From the NCBI RefSeq assembly GCF_949987515.2, contig NC_082698.1:2559501-2623500 (forward strand): a stretch of 64,000 nt of DNA. Direction: 5' to 3'. Each line of letters opens with the position of its first letter. The stretch's first letter is position 1. Both the position numbers and the translations under genes were made by a program. The notes beneath the pieces are model-generated. The model saw nothing but the letters and a program-made list of their open reading frames with translations. It did no database searches and was not told where the DNA came from. Source of the DNA: Delphinus delphis (taxonomy: Eukaryota > Chordata > Mammalia > Artiodactyla > Delphinidae). Shown piece by piece: positions 42,954-54,700 of the stretch.

Positions 42954-44425
42954 AAAATTCTGAGTCAGATAAATCACAGCAAGATCCTTTTTGACGCACC
43001 TCCTAGAGAAATGGAAATTAAAAATAAACAAATGGGACCTAATGAAACTTAAAAGCTTTTGCACAGCAAAGGAAACCATAAACAAGACGAAAAGACAACC
43101 CTCAGAATGGGAGAAAATATTTGCAAACGAAGCAACTGACAAAGGATTAATCTCCAAAATATATAAGCAGCTCATGCAGGTCAGTATCAAAAAAACAAAC
43201 AACCCAATCCAAAAATGGGCAGAAGACCTAAACAGACATTTCTCCAAAGAAGATATACAGACTGCCAACAAACACATGAAAAGATACTCAACATCACTAA
43301 TCATTAAAGAAATGCAAGTCAAAACTACAGTGAGGTATCACCTCACGCCGGTCAGAATGGCCATCATCAAAAAATCTACAAATAAATGCTGAAGGGGGTG
43401 TGGAGAAAAGGGAACCCTCTTGCACTCTTGGTGGGAATGTAAATTGATACAGCCACTATGGAGAACAGTATGGAGGTTCCTAAAAAAACTAAAAATAGGG
43501 CTTCCCTGGTGGCACAGTGGTTGAGAGTCCGCCTGCCAATGCAGGGGACACAGGTTCGTGCCCTGGTCAGGGAAGATCCCACATGTCATGGAGCGGCTAG
43601 GCCCATGAGCCATGGCCATTGAGCCTGCGCGTCCGGAGCCTGTGCTCCGCAATGGGAGAGGCCACAACAGTGAGAGGCCCACTTACCGCAAAAAAAAAAA
43701 AAAAAAAAAAACTATAAATAGAACTACCATATGACCCAGCAATCCCACTACTGGGCATATACCCTGAGAAAACCATAATTCAAAAAGAGTCACGTACCAC
43801 AATGTTCATTGCAGCTCTGTTTACAATAGCCAGGACACGGAAGCAACCTAAGTGTCCATCAACAGATGAATGGATAAAGAAGATGTGGTACATATATACA
43901 ATGGAATATTACTCAGCCATAAAAGAAACGAAATTGAGTTATTTGTAGTGAGGTGGATGGACCTAGAGTCTGTCATACAGAGTGAAGTAAGTCAGAAAGA
44001 GGAAAACAAATACCGTATGCTAACACATATATATGGATTTTTTTAAAAAATGGTTCCGAAGAACCTAGGGGCAGGACAGGAATAAAGACACAGACATAGA
44101 GAATGAACTTGAGGACACGGGGATGGGGAAGGGTAAGCTGGGACAAAGTGAGAGAGTAACGTTGACATATATACACTACCAAATGTAAAACCGATAGCTA
44201 GTGGGAAGCAGCTGCATAGCACAGGGAGATCAGCTCAGTGCTTTGTGACCACCTGGAGGGGTGGGATAGGGAGGGTGGGAGGGAGATCCAAGAGGGAGGG
44301 GATATGGGGATGTATGTACACGTATAGCTGATTCACTTTGTCATGCAGCAGAAACTAACACACCATTGTAAAGCAATTATACTCCAATAAAGATGTTTAA
44401 AAAAAAGAAAAAATTCTGAGTCAGA
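42954..44425 (+). mobile_element. 5'-truncated L1, split by a CHR SINE, with 16-bp target-site duplication
   Basis: The L1 body is about 42970-44409. A 133-codon open frame (plus strand, 42991-43392) matches the C-terminal region of L1 ORF2, including [17 protein letters not shown] and [15 protein letters not shown]. It is followed by the ORF2 zinc-knuckle-like part and a 3' UTR ending 'aaagcaattatactccaata' plus 'aagatgt' and an A tail. Perfect 16-bp duplications, aaaattctgagtcaga, lie at 42954-42969 and 44410-44425. A CHR SINE sits inside at 43498-43704. The 5' end and most of ORF2 are missing, so it is dead. Confidence 0.96.
43482..43720 (+). mobile_element. CHR SINE nested in L1
   Basis: The body is about 43498-43704, ending 'gaggcccacttaccgc' plus a long A tail. 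The 16-bp flanks aaaaaaactaaaaata (43482-43497) and aaaaaaactataaata (43705-43720) differ at one base and are L1 sequence. It carries more CpG-decay changes (gtcatggagcggctaggccc) than its relatives here. Confidence 0.95.
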
Positions 44426-45054
44426 CTTGAGAGGGCCTGTTTATCAGCATCTGATTAAATACCCAGCTCCTTGGGAAAATAAATTCCCATCATTCTTTCC
44501 TCAACTAGACCAATAAAGTGTTACTTAAGTATTTTCCCCTTAAAAGTTCTCCTAATTCCTCACGCTCAGCTCTTGAAACCAAATGTCTACCTTTAGCAGC
44601 TTGACTAGACAGAGACACAGAGGTTTTAAATTCTCTGTCCTTCTCCTTTTCTACTCCTGCTCCATGGGCTCCACCCTCCAACCCTCCCTCCTCTGTCCGT
44701 GGTGCTGGAGGGGAACTGACAGGAGAGTGTCTGGTGTGCAGCCAAGCTGCTCCCCTGACCGGCTGGGGGACCACAGGCAGCCCTGGACTGTGAGACCCAA
44801 ACGGGGAAAGTAGACAAACAAACTCAAGACCCCTCGTCTCCTGATTGTTCCTGGGGATCACGTGCCCCTCGGGCTCAGGGAGGCCTGTGGCCGAAGGGAA
44901 AGAGTTGGGGTTTGGGCTCAGATCCCCGCCCTCTGCCCTGTGCCTCTCCTTACCTCTCTGAACCTGTTCCCTGTCTGCAGAAGAGAGTCATGGTTAGCAC
45001 TCAGTTTTGCTGGGAGAAGAAGTGCATGGAAAATGCCTGGCTCCGAGCCCCTCC
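44426..45054. other. Gene-free stretch with a MIR-like piece
   Basis: No gene. A segment about 44905-44990 ('cttacctctctgaacctgtt' then 'ccctgtctgcag') resembles a MIR core on the plus strand, low confidence. Confidence 0.4.
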
Positions 45055-45593
45055 TGAAACCAAGCAGGACCCAGTGGGGCTCCTGGGCACAAAAGCCTTC
45101 CTGTGTCCCCTCCCCTAGTTCCAAAGGGCAGGTTCCAACAGTTGCTGATCAGGGAAGGGAGGGGATGTGGAGACCAGGTAGGAGCAGTCAAGAAGCAACA
45201 GTGCAGCCGTGGGGCGGGGTCCTGGCTCCCCCTCAAGGGATGCACAGAACAGTATCTTTGAGCTCTTTTGCAGAACTGAAACGTCTACCAAATGCAAGAC
45301 GTTAACTACTTGATGAAGCACTCTTCATTCCAGAAAAGGTCACAATTCGCCCATCACCACATGAAGCCAGAAGATCTCTGCATTGAAGGAACGGGGGCCC
45401 TGCAGGTACCCTGATTCTTATCAGCAACCCCACCCCTCGACTATGACTCTTCACACACGGCTCCCGGGATGGGACACAACAGTTTTGAGGGCATTAGCCC
45501 ACCATGGTCCCCTCTGCCTGGCAAAGCAATAAAGTTATTCTTTTCTATTCCACCCAAAACTGTCTCTGAGATTCAATTTGGTGCTGGGATACA
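45055..45593 (+). mobile_element. Solo LTR, family 1 copy D, diverged 3' half
   Basis: The 5' half matches copies A and C: 'agcaggacccagtggggctc', 'gttccaaagggcaggttcca', 'gctccccctcaagggatgca', 'gagctcttttgcagaactga' and 'gacgttaactacttgatga'. The 3' half differs from the other copies but still has a polyadenylation signal in 'ggcaaagcaataaagttatt' (about 45522-45541). It may therefore be a related subfamily or a recombinant. Confidence 0.62.
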
Positions 45594-47234
45594 GAGGCCA
45601 GATTCGGCATCACCATCAAGTCTGTGCACCCCGAGAAGCGGACACTCATCTCAGCCCAGAGTGTGGAAGAGGCCACATCCCACATGCAGAGTTGAGCCAT
45701 GTCCCAGATGCAGCCCTAACCCTCGGCTGTTGACAGAGAAAATGTATTAACCCACGATTGATACGGACGCTTCCTTAATCGCGAACTTTGATGCATCTTT
45801 CCAATATACTAAAACCCCTAATGAAGACGTGTACGAGATTAACAGACGCAATTAGAAATAGAGTCTTTGTTTCATTCGATACAGAATCAGCTTTTTATTG
45901 CACAATTTATAACACCTTCACATTTTCAAAGTCAAGGAACACAGAAAGGGGAACTCAGCACGCCACAGTGTATCACACATAATTATCTTTGGAGGAAAAT
46001 AAGAACAAAAGTATGAGATAAATCTCACTGCCTGTTGAATAGTGAAAACCCACAAGAAACAGAAAAATGTCCACAAGTTTGTGTTCATCACAAGCGACTT
46101 TCCAAATTGGCTTCTTAAACCTTTGTGACCTTCAAGACTGGTTAAATCTCCTAGCCAGCATTTTCGACATGAAAAAACAGTATTTAAGGAACCGGTACTA
46201 TTAGAGTCTCAGTGGGTTTTTGTAGCGTTGGCCGCCAAGGTCAGAAAGACAGGCAGCCAGGAGCCCCGCAGGCAAGCACCTTCATCTGAGGGCAGGCTGG
46301 GGCAGGACCCCGTGCACGCCCAGCTAGGGGTCTGCAGGCACACAGAGCGTGGCCGGGCGCCCAGGGCTGTCAACAGGCTGTGCCCATAACAGTGAGGACA
46401 CCTCCTGCCCTGGCCATCACCCACTGTGTCCAGAGGCATGGAGGACCCTGCTTCCATGAATGAGGCAATGGTCCAGAAAACCACCTGAACCCAGGGCCGG
46501 ACCTAGGACGCTGAGGCTGGACAGACACCCTTTACCAGACGCCAACTCTGATATCACCTGGCAGGTCCAAACCAGTCACAGCAGCTGAGAGCTGCACTCA
46601 AACACGGGTTTGCCCCTGGGCCTCGTGGTGGGCACCCACCAACCAATGCTCAGACCACAGCGGGCACTGAATGACCTCTGCTGTTCAGAGCACCAGGCAG
46701 GAGACACAGGGAGGCACGTGAAGAGCCATGTGTATTAGGCTGACATCTGCAAGCCCCCTGAGCCACCAGACAGGGAAGAGCGGGGGCGGGGGGGGGGGGG
46801 AAGAAGGGGAGGAGAAGGGGAGGGAGTGGTGGGCGGGCAGGGCTCTCCAGGCTAACACAACCTCAGAGCTTAAAGGAGGAAAAACTACGTCCAACTGCTG
46901 ACTGTCCCTTGTGCGATTCCTATAACGAGCATTAAAAACAATCAGTGGGAATTACTTTGACTTTCAGGAAACCCTCTAAAAAGCTGAGGACTTCCTCAGG
47001 GGAGGGTCACAGTAAGATTCTTTCATGCATTAAAATCCGAATAAGACCTAGGAACAATGGTCATTCTCAGTCTCAGTTGCAAAGAGGTTAATCGTGGAGA
47101 CTTGGAGAAACCGGAAGGAGGCTAGGCGCTTTCTCTGCAACCATCAGGGACGGGCCTCAGCCACCAGCAAAGTGGAACAATTAGTCATGAAAAATGAGGC
47201 TTCGGGGCTCTTGAAGAACCTCAGGAACTTGAAG
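45594..47234. other. Gene-free stretch, AT-rich block 45770-46195
   Basis: No supported gene. The portion 45770-46195 is AT-rich, lacks recognisable repeats and resembles the other candidate conserved blocks. A G13 run at 46788-46800 is followed by a gga-rich stretch. Confidence 0.4.
46788..46800. repeat. G13 homopolymer with GGA-rich flank
   Basis: A run of 13 G residues followed by aagaaggggaggagaaggg-type purine-rich sequence. Confidence 0.9.
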
Positions 47235-47365
47235 ATTTGGGGGCACAGGGTGCACAACAATATTAACATACTTAACACTACTGAACTATACACTTAAAAT
47301 GGTTCAAGAAGATAAAATTTATGCTGTGTGCATGTTACCATGATTTAAATGATAAATCAATTTTT
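47235..47365 (+). mobile_element. L1 3' end fragment
   Basis: It contains 'acactactgaactatacact', 'taaaatggttcaagaagata' and 'aaatttatgctgtgtgca'. This is the common old L1 3' UTR end (aatgtacacttaaaaatggt-type) on the plus strand. Confidence 0.75.
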
Positions 47366-48362
47366 TCCAAAGATTTGGGGCAGGCAGAGGTCAAGCTGAC
47401 CCTTGTCACTGCCTCACTGTCCCCCTCACCTCCTGAGGTCTGCCGTCTCCCTCACTGGCAGGTGGTAATTCACCCTAGCTGACACAGTACTTTCCTGGGC
47501 CACTGCCTGCAGGGCTAATGTCCAAGCGCCCGGGTGGGACGCTGGTGCCTCGATCATCTTCTGCCCCACCCTGGAATGGGTGTCTCCAGCTAAGAGAGGA
47601 CAAACTTGGTCCCCAGCCATGGGGCCTGCCTGCTCCCTGGGACTCCAAGTGCCCTTCAGCTGGACAGAGCCAGCTCGCCAGTGGCTATTAGGTCTCCGCC
47701 AACATCCAAGAGGTGGTTTTGTAAACTCTCCAGCTCATCTAGGAGGGTCTCGAGGTCACATGGGGCGAGCAGCCCTTTGTGAGGGAGACCTGGGTCCCTC
47801 TTGCCATGACCTTGGGCTGGCAGAGGGCAGCTCCCAGAGAGGGCTGACCCGACCCCAGCCTCCCAGCAGCCAGGGGCATAAACCTTCGCACCCCAAGAGG
47901 AGCTGGGGCACATCCCTGCATCTTCTGTTAGGATGGCCCTATAACGTCACCGACACAAGGAGAGGCTTTGGAGGGTGGCCAGAGGGCCCCACCAATCATT
48001 CTGCAGGCGTGAACTGGGCCAGCCAAGCTGGGACATGCGGTCCCTAGTTACAGTCCCACCCTGGTATCTGGGGACCTAGAACAAACGCTCATCTGATGCA
48101 AACACACTCACTACTCAGGCCTTTCCCTAGCACCCGTCCTCACCCTCGGCTTCTCCCCACCACAGAGGAGATCAGAGGCTAAGGGCAGAGTGACATGCCC
48201 CAGCTCACGGCGCACCAGCGGACCCAGACGCTGGTGGTAGAAGCCCTCCATGCCCACACACTGCAGCTTGACCTGAGATCTAATGCTGGTTTATCACGTA
48301 TGCTGATGTGTTTCCAGGTGGACTGGGATCTCAAGGGTCAATGCTAAAGAGAATTTATTATT
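47366..48362. other. Gene-free stretch with a weak MIR-like piece
   Basis: No gene. At about 48130-48250 a MIR-like order on the minus strand (agaggctaagggcagagtga, then catgccccagctcacggcgc) is visible. It is diverged. Confidence 0.4.
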
Positions 48363-49185
48363 TCCTATTTTTTTAATTGTGGTAAAATCCACAGAACATA
48401 AAATTTACCATTTTTAAGTGCACAGTTCAGTAGGAAGTACAGTTAACGGTGCTGTGTAACCACCACTGTAATAGGGAAAGACCTTTGTATCCTATTACAA
48501 GTTCATCACTAAAGGGATATTGCCTATAAGCTTAAATTATACATAATGGCCCGTCTCTGGGGATCCTGCCTCCCAGGTCATCATCATGAAGCTAAAATAC
48601 CTTTAACTCACAGGAAACATCCTGACTAGGCCCACCTGTGAAGCCTGCAGGAAGGAAGGAGTGAACCCATCCCCTCCACAGTCTGACCAGAACCAGGCCT
48701 CCTCTCCCCCTCTTTAGCATAAAAGAAGCCTGAATTCTAACTTGGGGAAGATGGTTTTTGGGACAAGAGTCCACCATCTTCTTGGTCTTCTGGTTCCCGA
48801 ATAAAGTCACTACCCCTTGCACCAACCCTCATCCCTCGATTCACTGGCCTGTCGTGCGGCAAGCAGTACAAGCTTGGACTCAGTAACGTCACTACCATCC
48901 GGCTCCAGAACTTCCCCATCCTGCAAACCTGAAACTCTGCCCCCGTTAAACGCTAACTCCCCACTCTCCTCCCCCAGGCCCCGGCACCCACCATCTACTT
49001 CCCGCCTCTATGCATTTGACTATTCTAGACACTTCACAGAAGCAGAATCATCTCGTACTTATCCTTTCGTGACTGGCTCACTTCACTCAGCATAATGTCC
49101 TCAAGGCTCATCCACGTGGTAGCAGTGTCAGAACTTCCTTCCTTTTAATACTAAATAATATTCCATCGCATTTACGCATGTAGAC
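48363..49185 (-). mobile_element. Old L1 fragment on the minus strand, split by an LTR
   Basis: The plus strand reads as reverse-complement L1: 'attgtggtaaaatccacaga', 'acataaaatttaccattttt', 'aagtgcacagttcagtagg', then (after the LTR) 'ccggctccagaacttcccca', 'ccccgttaaacgctaactcc', 'cttcactcagcataatgtcc' and 'tactaaataatattccatcg'. It is the only L1 in the window that I place on the minus strand. Confidence 0.85.
48467..48888 (+). mobile_element. Artiodactyl-type solo LTR inserted in L1
   Basis: It starts 'tgtaatagggaaagaccttt' and runs through 'gggatattgcctataagctt', 'ctttagcataaaagaagcct' (TATA-like), 'acttggggaagatggttttt', a polyadenylation signal in 'cccgaataaagtcactaccc', and ends 'agcttggactcagtaac'. 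The flanks are ccac and tcac (4-bp duplication, one mismatch). It is complete, and its removal rejoins the L1. The same LTR type is abundant in artiodactyl genomes. Confidence 0.85.
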
Positions 49186-52100
49186 TTTAAAACAACCAGA
49201 AAGCTGTCCTCAGCCCCCAAGGCTGCCTCGAGGCCAGAAGCGCCTGGTGGGAGAGGCCGCTCTGCGGGCCAGGCCGCAGGTCATGGCGGCTGCGACCTTC
49301 AGATGGACTCTCCTCTTCCTGGGTTGTGAGCTGCTCTGTCTTCTGGGGCCACTCCACACGTGGCCCTGAGAGCAGTGTTCAAACTAATAAAAGCAAATGG
49401 AGTTTCTGATTGCTCCTAACGAAGTTATGGGACTTCTGATGCTCACTGGACGAGAGGTTAATGCTGAAAGACGGTGGGCATCTCCCGTTATCCTTTCAAG
49501 GGGAATGGAGCAGCTCTGGGGCCCCGGCCGGCACTGCTGATGGGTGGGGGGTTGCGGGCGCTTGGCTCTCACTGGCTGGCCCCTCTGACCACTGCCAGGG
49601 CCCGGGACCTCCTCCGGGGGTGAGCTGCCCAGATGCAGAAGGCTGCAAGACACCCACTCAAACAGAAGGCAGGCAGGCACGCGAGGGGCAACGAGGGAGG
49701 CAGCCTAAAGGCAGCCTGGGGGATGCGGGGAGGACTGTCCATTCCTGGGGTTTTTCACATTTCAAAAAGCCCCATAAACCAGGACCCCGTGACCCCTGTG
49801 GCACACTGAGTGTGAAACCCTTGAGTGGAACTCTCCATACACAGACACTGACCCTGAAGTGCACAGGTAACTCAGAATCCCAACCCCACACAGGTGCTGC
49901 CACGATCCTACGCACATCGTTAGTGAAAGGGGCTGAGGGTTCAGGATGGGGTGTGGACGACTCCCCTGCATCAAACCCCTGATGTTCAAGCTAGCTGCCC
50001 TTCCGGCTCTTCGTGTGTGTAGACAAGGCTCTCGGCTTCAAGGAGACGGAGCGTTCCGAGGGCAGGCCTGCTCACCCCGTCCTCACTCCACCAATCCGCG
50101 TGGACATGCTGGAACCAATAATCCCCATCCCCCAACCTCCATGCCATCCTGCAGCACAGGGCAGGGTGTCCACTTCCTGCCCAGCTCTGCCACCAGCTCC
50201 CCAGAAGGCCCTGGACCAGCCGCTCTCCTCCCCTGGGCTCAGTTTCCCCCTACGGACCCTGTCACATCCAAGACCCTCTCCTCTGAGCAGCCCCCTGCAC
50301 AGACGCTCCCCTTCTCTCAGGCCAGCTCAGGCCACTGGGCGGTGAGTCAGACCAGGAAGGTGGCCCCCCTCCAGGGCTGAGTCAGGACGGGCCACCACCT
50401 TCGCTGGACCCCTTCCCCTCGGCCAGAGGTGGACTCTGGGGCCAGGGCGCCAGTCTGGCCAATGTACAGGGAGGCCGCTGTGCACAGGAGAGAGGTTTCC
50501 CCTAATGAAAGGACACGGGGGCTTCTCCACCCCCTCTTCCTGCCCAGGGGAGGATGATGACAGCGGCTCCGGGAAGGGTCCCCAGAGATGCAGCGAGCCC
50601 CTCAGAGGCAGGAGCATGGCCACCCCCACATCCCAGGCTGAGAATCATCCCCCCAGGGACACCGTCCTCTGCGGCCGAGAGCGTCCTACCCCACGCACCA
50701 CCTGCTCGGAAGCCCTGTGCTTTCGGCTCAACCCCCGAGCAATCTGGAGGGGCCCCTCCACCCGGGCTGCCCAAGTCTCCCTGCAGAGCTGGCCCCCCGA
50801 GGCTCGGCACACACGGCAGCCGCAGGGAGCGAGCGGCCTGTGCTCTGCCCGGCCGGCACCAGCCCGCCCAGTGACTCTCGGACACCTCACTCGCGTGATG
50901 GCACCTGCTCCTCCAGGTGGGACCCCTGCAGGCTGCCCTCTCGGCGAACAGCAGCTCTTACCCCACCCGACAAAACCCTGTGGCAGCTGCTCCCGGGGAC
51001 CTGGGTCCCTCTACCCTCAACCCCAGAGCCCCCACTATGGCTTCGCTGCTGTTTGCTCTCCCCGGGAGGCCCCCGCCTGCCCCAAGCGCCCCCATGGGAC
51101 CCTCCTCCCTTCCAGCCTACACCTCTCCGCCCACATTCCTCGCTCGGTGCCCAGCATGCTGCCACCCTGCACGTGACACCGGGGGACTGGATCCTAAGAG
51201 GCCCATCTCAACACCCCAAGCCCTCGCGTGGGGCCTCCACCACACCCCTTCCAGCCAGCCCCATTTACAGATGAGCAAACCGAGGCAGAAGGCCATCAGG
51301 GATAACCAGAGTGGCACAGGTATGGACTCACCTGTGCAGAGGGTAGCTGGAGATGGTGGGTGGCATGGGGCTGCCATAGACGGAGGGAATGGGGGGCAAG
51401 TCTCCCAGATTCTAGAAACAGCACTGCTTGTCTTTGCTTTGAATCGTAGGAACGTTGGTTCAGAGGCAGGACAGCTCCTCTGTCACTCCTGGGACCTCCC
51501 TGTGGCATGAAGCCCAGACGTTGGGGAAGGAGCCCCCAAGGTCACAGCCCCACTGGGGGCCTCCCGCCCGCCCCACCCCAGGAGAGCCTCATGTCCAGGG
51601 CCCAGCTGCTCCCACCTCCCTCCATCCCCTCCTTGGGGTCCCACCACCGTCCCAGGAGACGTCCCAGGTTCTCTCAGCTCCCCCAGCCAGGGAGGATCCC
51701 GTTTAGGGGGAGTCTCCTCCTCTCCCCTTCCCTGTCCTCCTTCTCATCCACGCACCCCGGACTCCCCGACCCCATCCTTAAAGGAGGGCGAGAGCCCAAG
51801 AAGCACAGACATTCCCGGAGGCCACTAAAGACAGACACCTGCTGGACGGCGCCGGGAGACACTGAGAACATAAACACCGGAATCAGCAGCTCAGAACAGC
51901 CACAGCCACAGCGACATGCAACTCAGAACAGCCACACCGACTCGCAAATACCTCAAAACCTGACATCCCTCTGGGCACAGCGCAACTAAAGCGCGATTAG
52001 CGCCAAGTGTCACTGATTTCCACCTTCCAGGGACTGGTAAACTCCTGAGGGCACGTGTGACTGTTAAAAGACCTCTGAAGTCTCACTTCTAAGTGACATC

Positions 52101-52328
52101 CAAGCCGCAGAGCAGAGCGTTTACAAAGCAAGCAGCAACAACGAGGCCACCAGAGCTCTGGAAGCAGCCGTCAGGAGGAGGGGGGGCCTTCGGGGCCACA
52201 GTCCAGCGGTCAGAGATGGGAGCGGGGGGCCAGGGTCACCCAGACCACACGACCCAGGGCCCACCTGGAAGCCGGTCCTGGGGCAGTGTCGCCTCATGTG
52301 CAAGTGCAAGTTAAAGGGTGTTTTAGGA
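49186..52328. other. Gene-free GC-rich stretch
   Basis: Many overlapping open frames exist (the longest, 223 residues on the plus strand at 50505-51176). They lie in several frames at once and have no recognisable domain. A MIR-like bit (ttacagatgagcaaaccgag) lies near 51265-51285. No exon can be supported from sequence alone. Confidence 0.45.
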
Positions 52329-53287
52329 GGAATTAGGCTTTTCTTTTTATTTATTTTTTTAACCGGCTTCACTTACTTTGTTTTTCTCATGTAAAACAAC
52401 ATGGTGGCTGCAGCTGTAGCCTGGGTCCGCTTCACGGAGACTCTGGTTCCCATGGGCCTTTACAAGATGGCCAGTGAATTCCTGATACGGAGACTTGATG
52501 AGTACCGACTCTTTCCAGAGATCAGGGCTGAGACACCTGTAGGTCTTGGAAACGGCATCACAGGTGGCCTTGGCAACGTCACCCAGGCTGGTGGTGCAGC
52601 CCCTGGCGGGATGTGGCAGGCGTCAATTCCAGACATCAGCAGTAGCTTCCTGGGCACAGGGGCTGAGATGACGCCAGTGCCCCGGGGGCAGAGACGAGGC
52701 GCACAAGCACAGAGCCACAGTGGCCAGTCACCTGGGAAGGGACGGTATGGGGCCTGCCGATCTCATTCCCCCCAGGAGCCTCGCCACACAGGCACGATGG
52801 GGAGGTTGGCCAGAATTATGGCCCCATGGAGGGCAGTGGCTACCTCCTTAGAGCACTTGACACCCAAACCGACATGTCCCTTGTAATCCCCGATGGAAGC
52901 GAATGCCTTGAACCCGATCCACTGGCCAGCACGGGTCTGCTTTTGACCAGGAATAATCTTCAAAACCTCGTCCTTGAGAGATGCCCCCAGGAAAAAGTCA
53001 ACGATCTCAGATTCCTTGATGGGCAGCAGGAAGAGACAGATCTCCTCCAGGGACCTGATCTTCACGTCCTTGACCAGGCGGCCCAGCTTGGTGACAGGGA
53101 GCCACTCCTTAAGCTCCGGGGCCTCAGCCCCGGCCCTGAGCCCGGCCCCAGGTGCCGCTGCCAAAGCCCCCGAAGAAGCCACCGCAGCCTCTCACCCCAG
53201 GGGCCCCTGGGGCGCTGGGCTCTCCCACAGCACCGGTGTCATCCGCCCTTCGGCGTTTTGACGGAGAAGCAGCGGAATTAGGCTTTT
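52329..53287 (-). pseudogene. RPS2P: Processed pseudogene of 40S ribosomal protein S2
   Basis: The minus strand carries a retrocopy of RPS2, a protein of the small ribosomal subunit (uS5 family). A 139-residue open frame (53182-52763) covers roughly the first half of the protein. It includes [35 protein letters not shown] and [20 protein letters not shown], close to the human protein with scattered substitutions. The ATG is lost (AGG at 53249-53247, before the matching GCGGATGAC). A one-base G insertion near 52766-52771 ends the frame in the region that should read GYWGNKIG. Beyond it the rest of the gene remains, with stops ([14 protein letters not shown] region near 52650). It has no introns, and on the minus strand it ends in an A-rich tail (about 52343-52362). 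Perfect 14-bp duplications, ggaattaggctttt, lie at 52329-52342 and 53274-53287. It was made by L1 machinery and is not expected to encode protein. Confidence 0.95.
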
Positions 53288-54600
53288 ATGTCGATGTTCA
53301 TGAAAAGAGCGTGCAGAACATGTCCCTAACTGGGAGAAAGCACACACACAGGGTACCTTGTTTCTACCTAAATCTGTGATGCGTCGTCTACGTCAACGTG
53401 GTGACACCGAAATGCCTTCACAATGTTCTGCAACTCGGACCTCAGTGGGAACCGTGAGGTGTTTATAGGAACTTGACCTTGGCAGGCATCTCTGTGGGAG
53501 AGATTCGTCACAGTGCACCCAGGTGTGCCCTGCAACCCCAGATGCAATTTCCTTCCCCACCTCCAGATGGAGGATAAGAGAGAACACCGTTCTCAGAGAA
53601 CCCTAAGGGCTGCTTCTAGCAAGAAAAGAACAAACTTCTATTAGCCAAAATTTTATTACATTTTCTGTTTGGAGCTATATTTGAAATCAATTATTCACAT
53701 TCCTGCACAGGCAGCCAAACGTGTCCCCAGCAACTTGTCAACAGCCGTTTGCCTTGGTCACTGTGTTGACTTTGGTGCTGAGGGACAAGGATGCCTGCCA
53801 CGCGGGGCTTAAAAGAGGGAGCGAGCACCTGGTACCTTCGCAGGTGATGCTCCCCCAGCTTCCACTCAGCTCAGTAACACACAACACTCAGAAGGTCTCT
53901 CCCCGTTGCTGGGGTTTGTGGAGAAGCTGGTAGCATCGTTATCCCTTTCCCTGTTTTATGTCGAGGGTCTCAGCCGTAAGCACTAAAACGAATCAGTTCC
54001 CAGTTCTTATTTCCTAATAAAAGAAAGATTCTCCCTGCTCACACTACTTCTCTGTGCCGGGAGACGGAAGCTCCGTCAAACCCGACTGATTCCAGCAGAC
54101 ACAGAGGATTCGGGGCGGACGGGGTTGTAGGGGCCAGGGGGCCTCCCCCGACGTCAGGGCCCATGGGCCCCTCCACTTGGGAAGGGGCGGCCTGGTCAGC
54201 GTTGGCTGGTGCCCAGCCCACACCAGGCCACCACTGTCGGGAAGGCAGAGCCCAGACGCCCTGAGCCTCCAGTGGGATGGACGAGCCAGCGAATGCTGCC
54301 CTGGCCCAAGTCAGACAAGTTGGCGCTTGGTGTCCCCTTGTAGCCTGCTGTGTCCACGGGGCCTCATAGGGTCCTGTCATGGAGAACGTGCTCCCAGCGA
54401 CACTCTGCAGCTGAGGGGGTGTGCGAGCATCCTCGGGGCTCCCGTGGGCAGCAGAGAGGGACCACGCGCTGTCCGGGGCTGCGGACCCCAGGCTGGAGCT
54501 CCCACCCGGGCATCTGGACACAGACGCTGGCTCCACAAGACACGCCCCAGGGTTGCAGGCGGGAATGCTAAAGAGACGTGTCGAGAATGGGATGAATCTT

Positions 54601-54700
54601 CCCACACACGTGCGCTTGCACGTGCACGGCATGTGGACATGCACATGTGCACAGCGCACACCCACACACGCCTGCACACACGCACACACACACACACAGA
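54601..54700. repeat. AC-rich low-complexity run
   Basis: Interrupted cacacg and cacaca units, ending in a purer AC run at about 54678-54698. Confidence 0.9.

Noticed and set aside
50505..51274. 185-223-residue open frames on the plus strand
   Set aside because: Three frames are open together with no conserved motif and no start/splice context that I can defend.
52763..53182. Functional RPS2 gene
   Set aside because: No introns, lost ATG, frameshift, A-rich tail and target-site duplications show a processed pseudogene.
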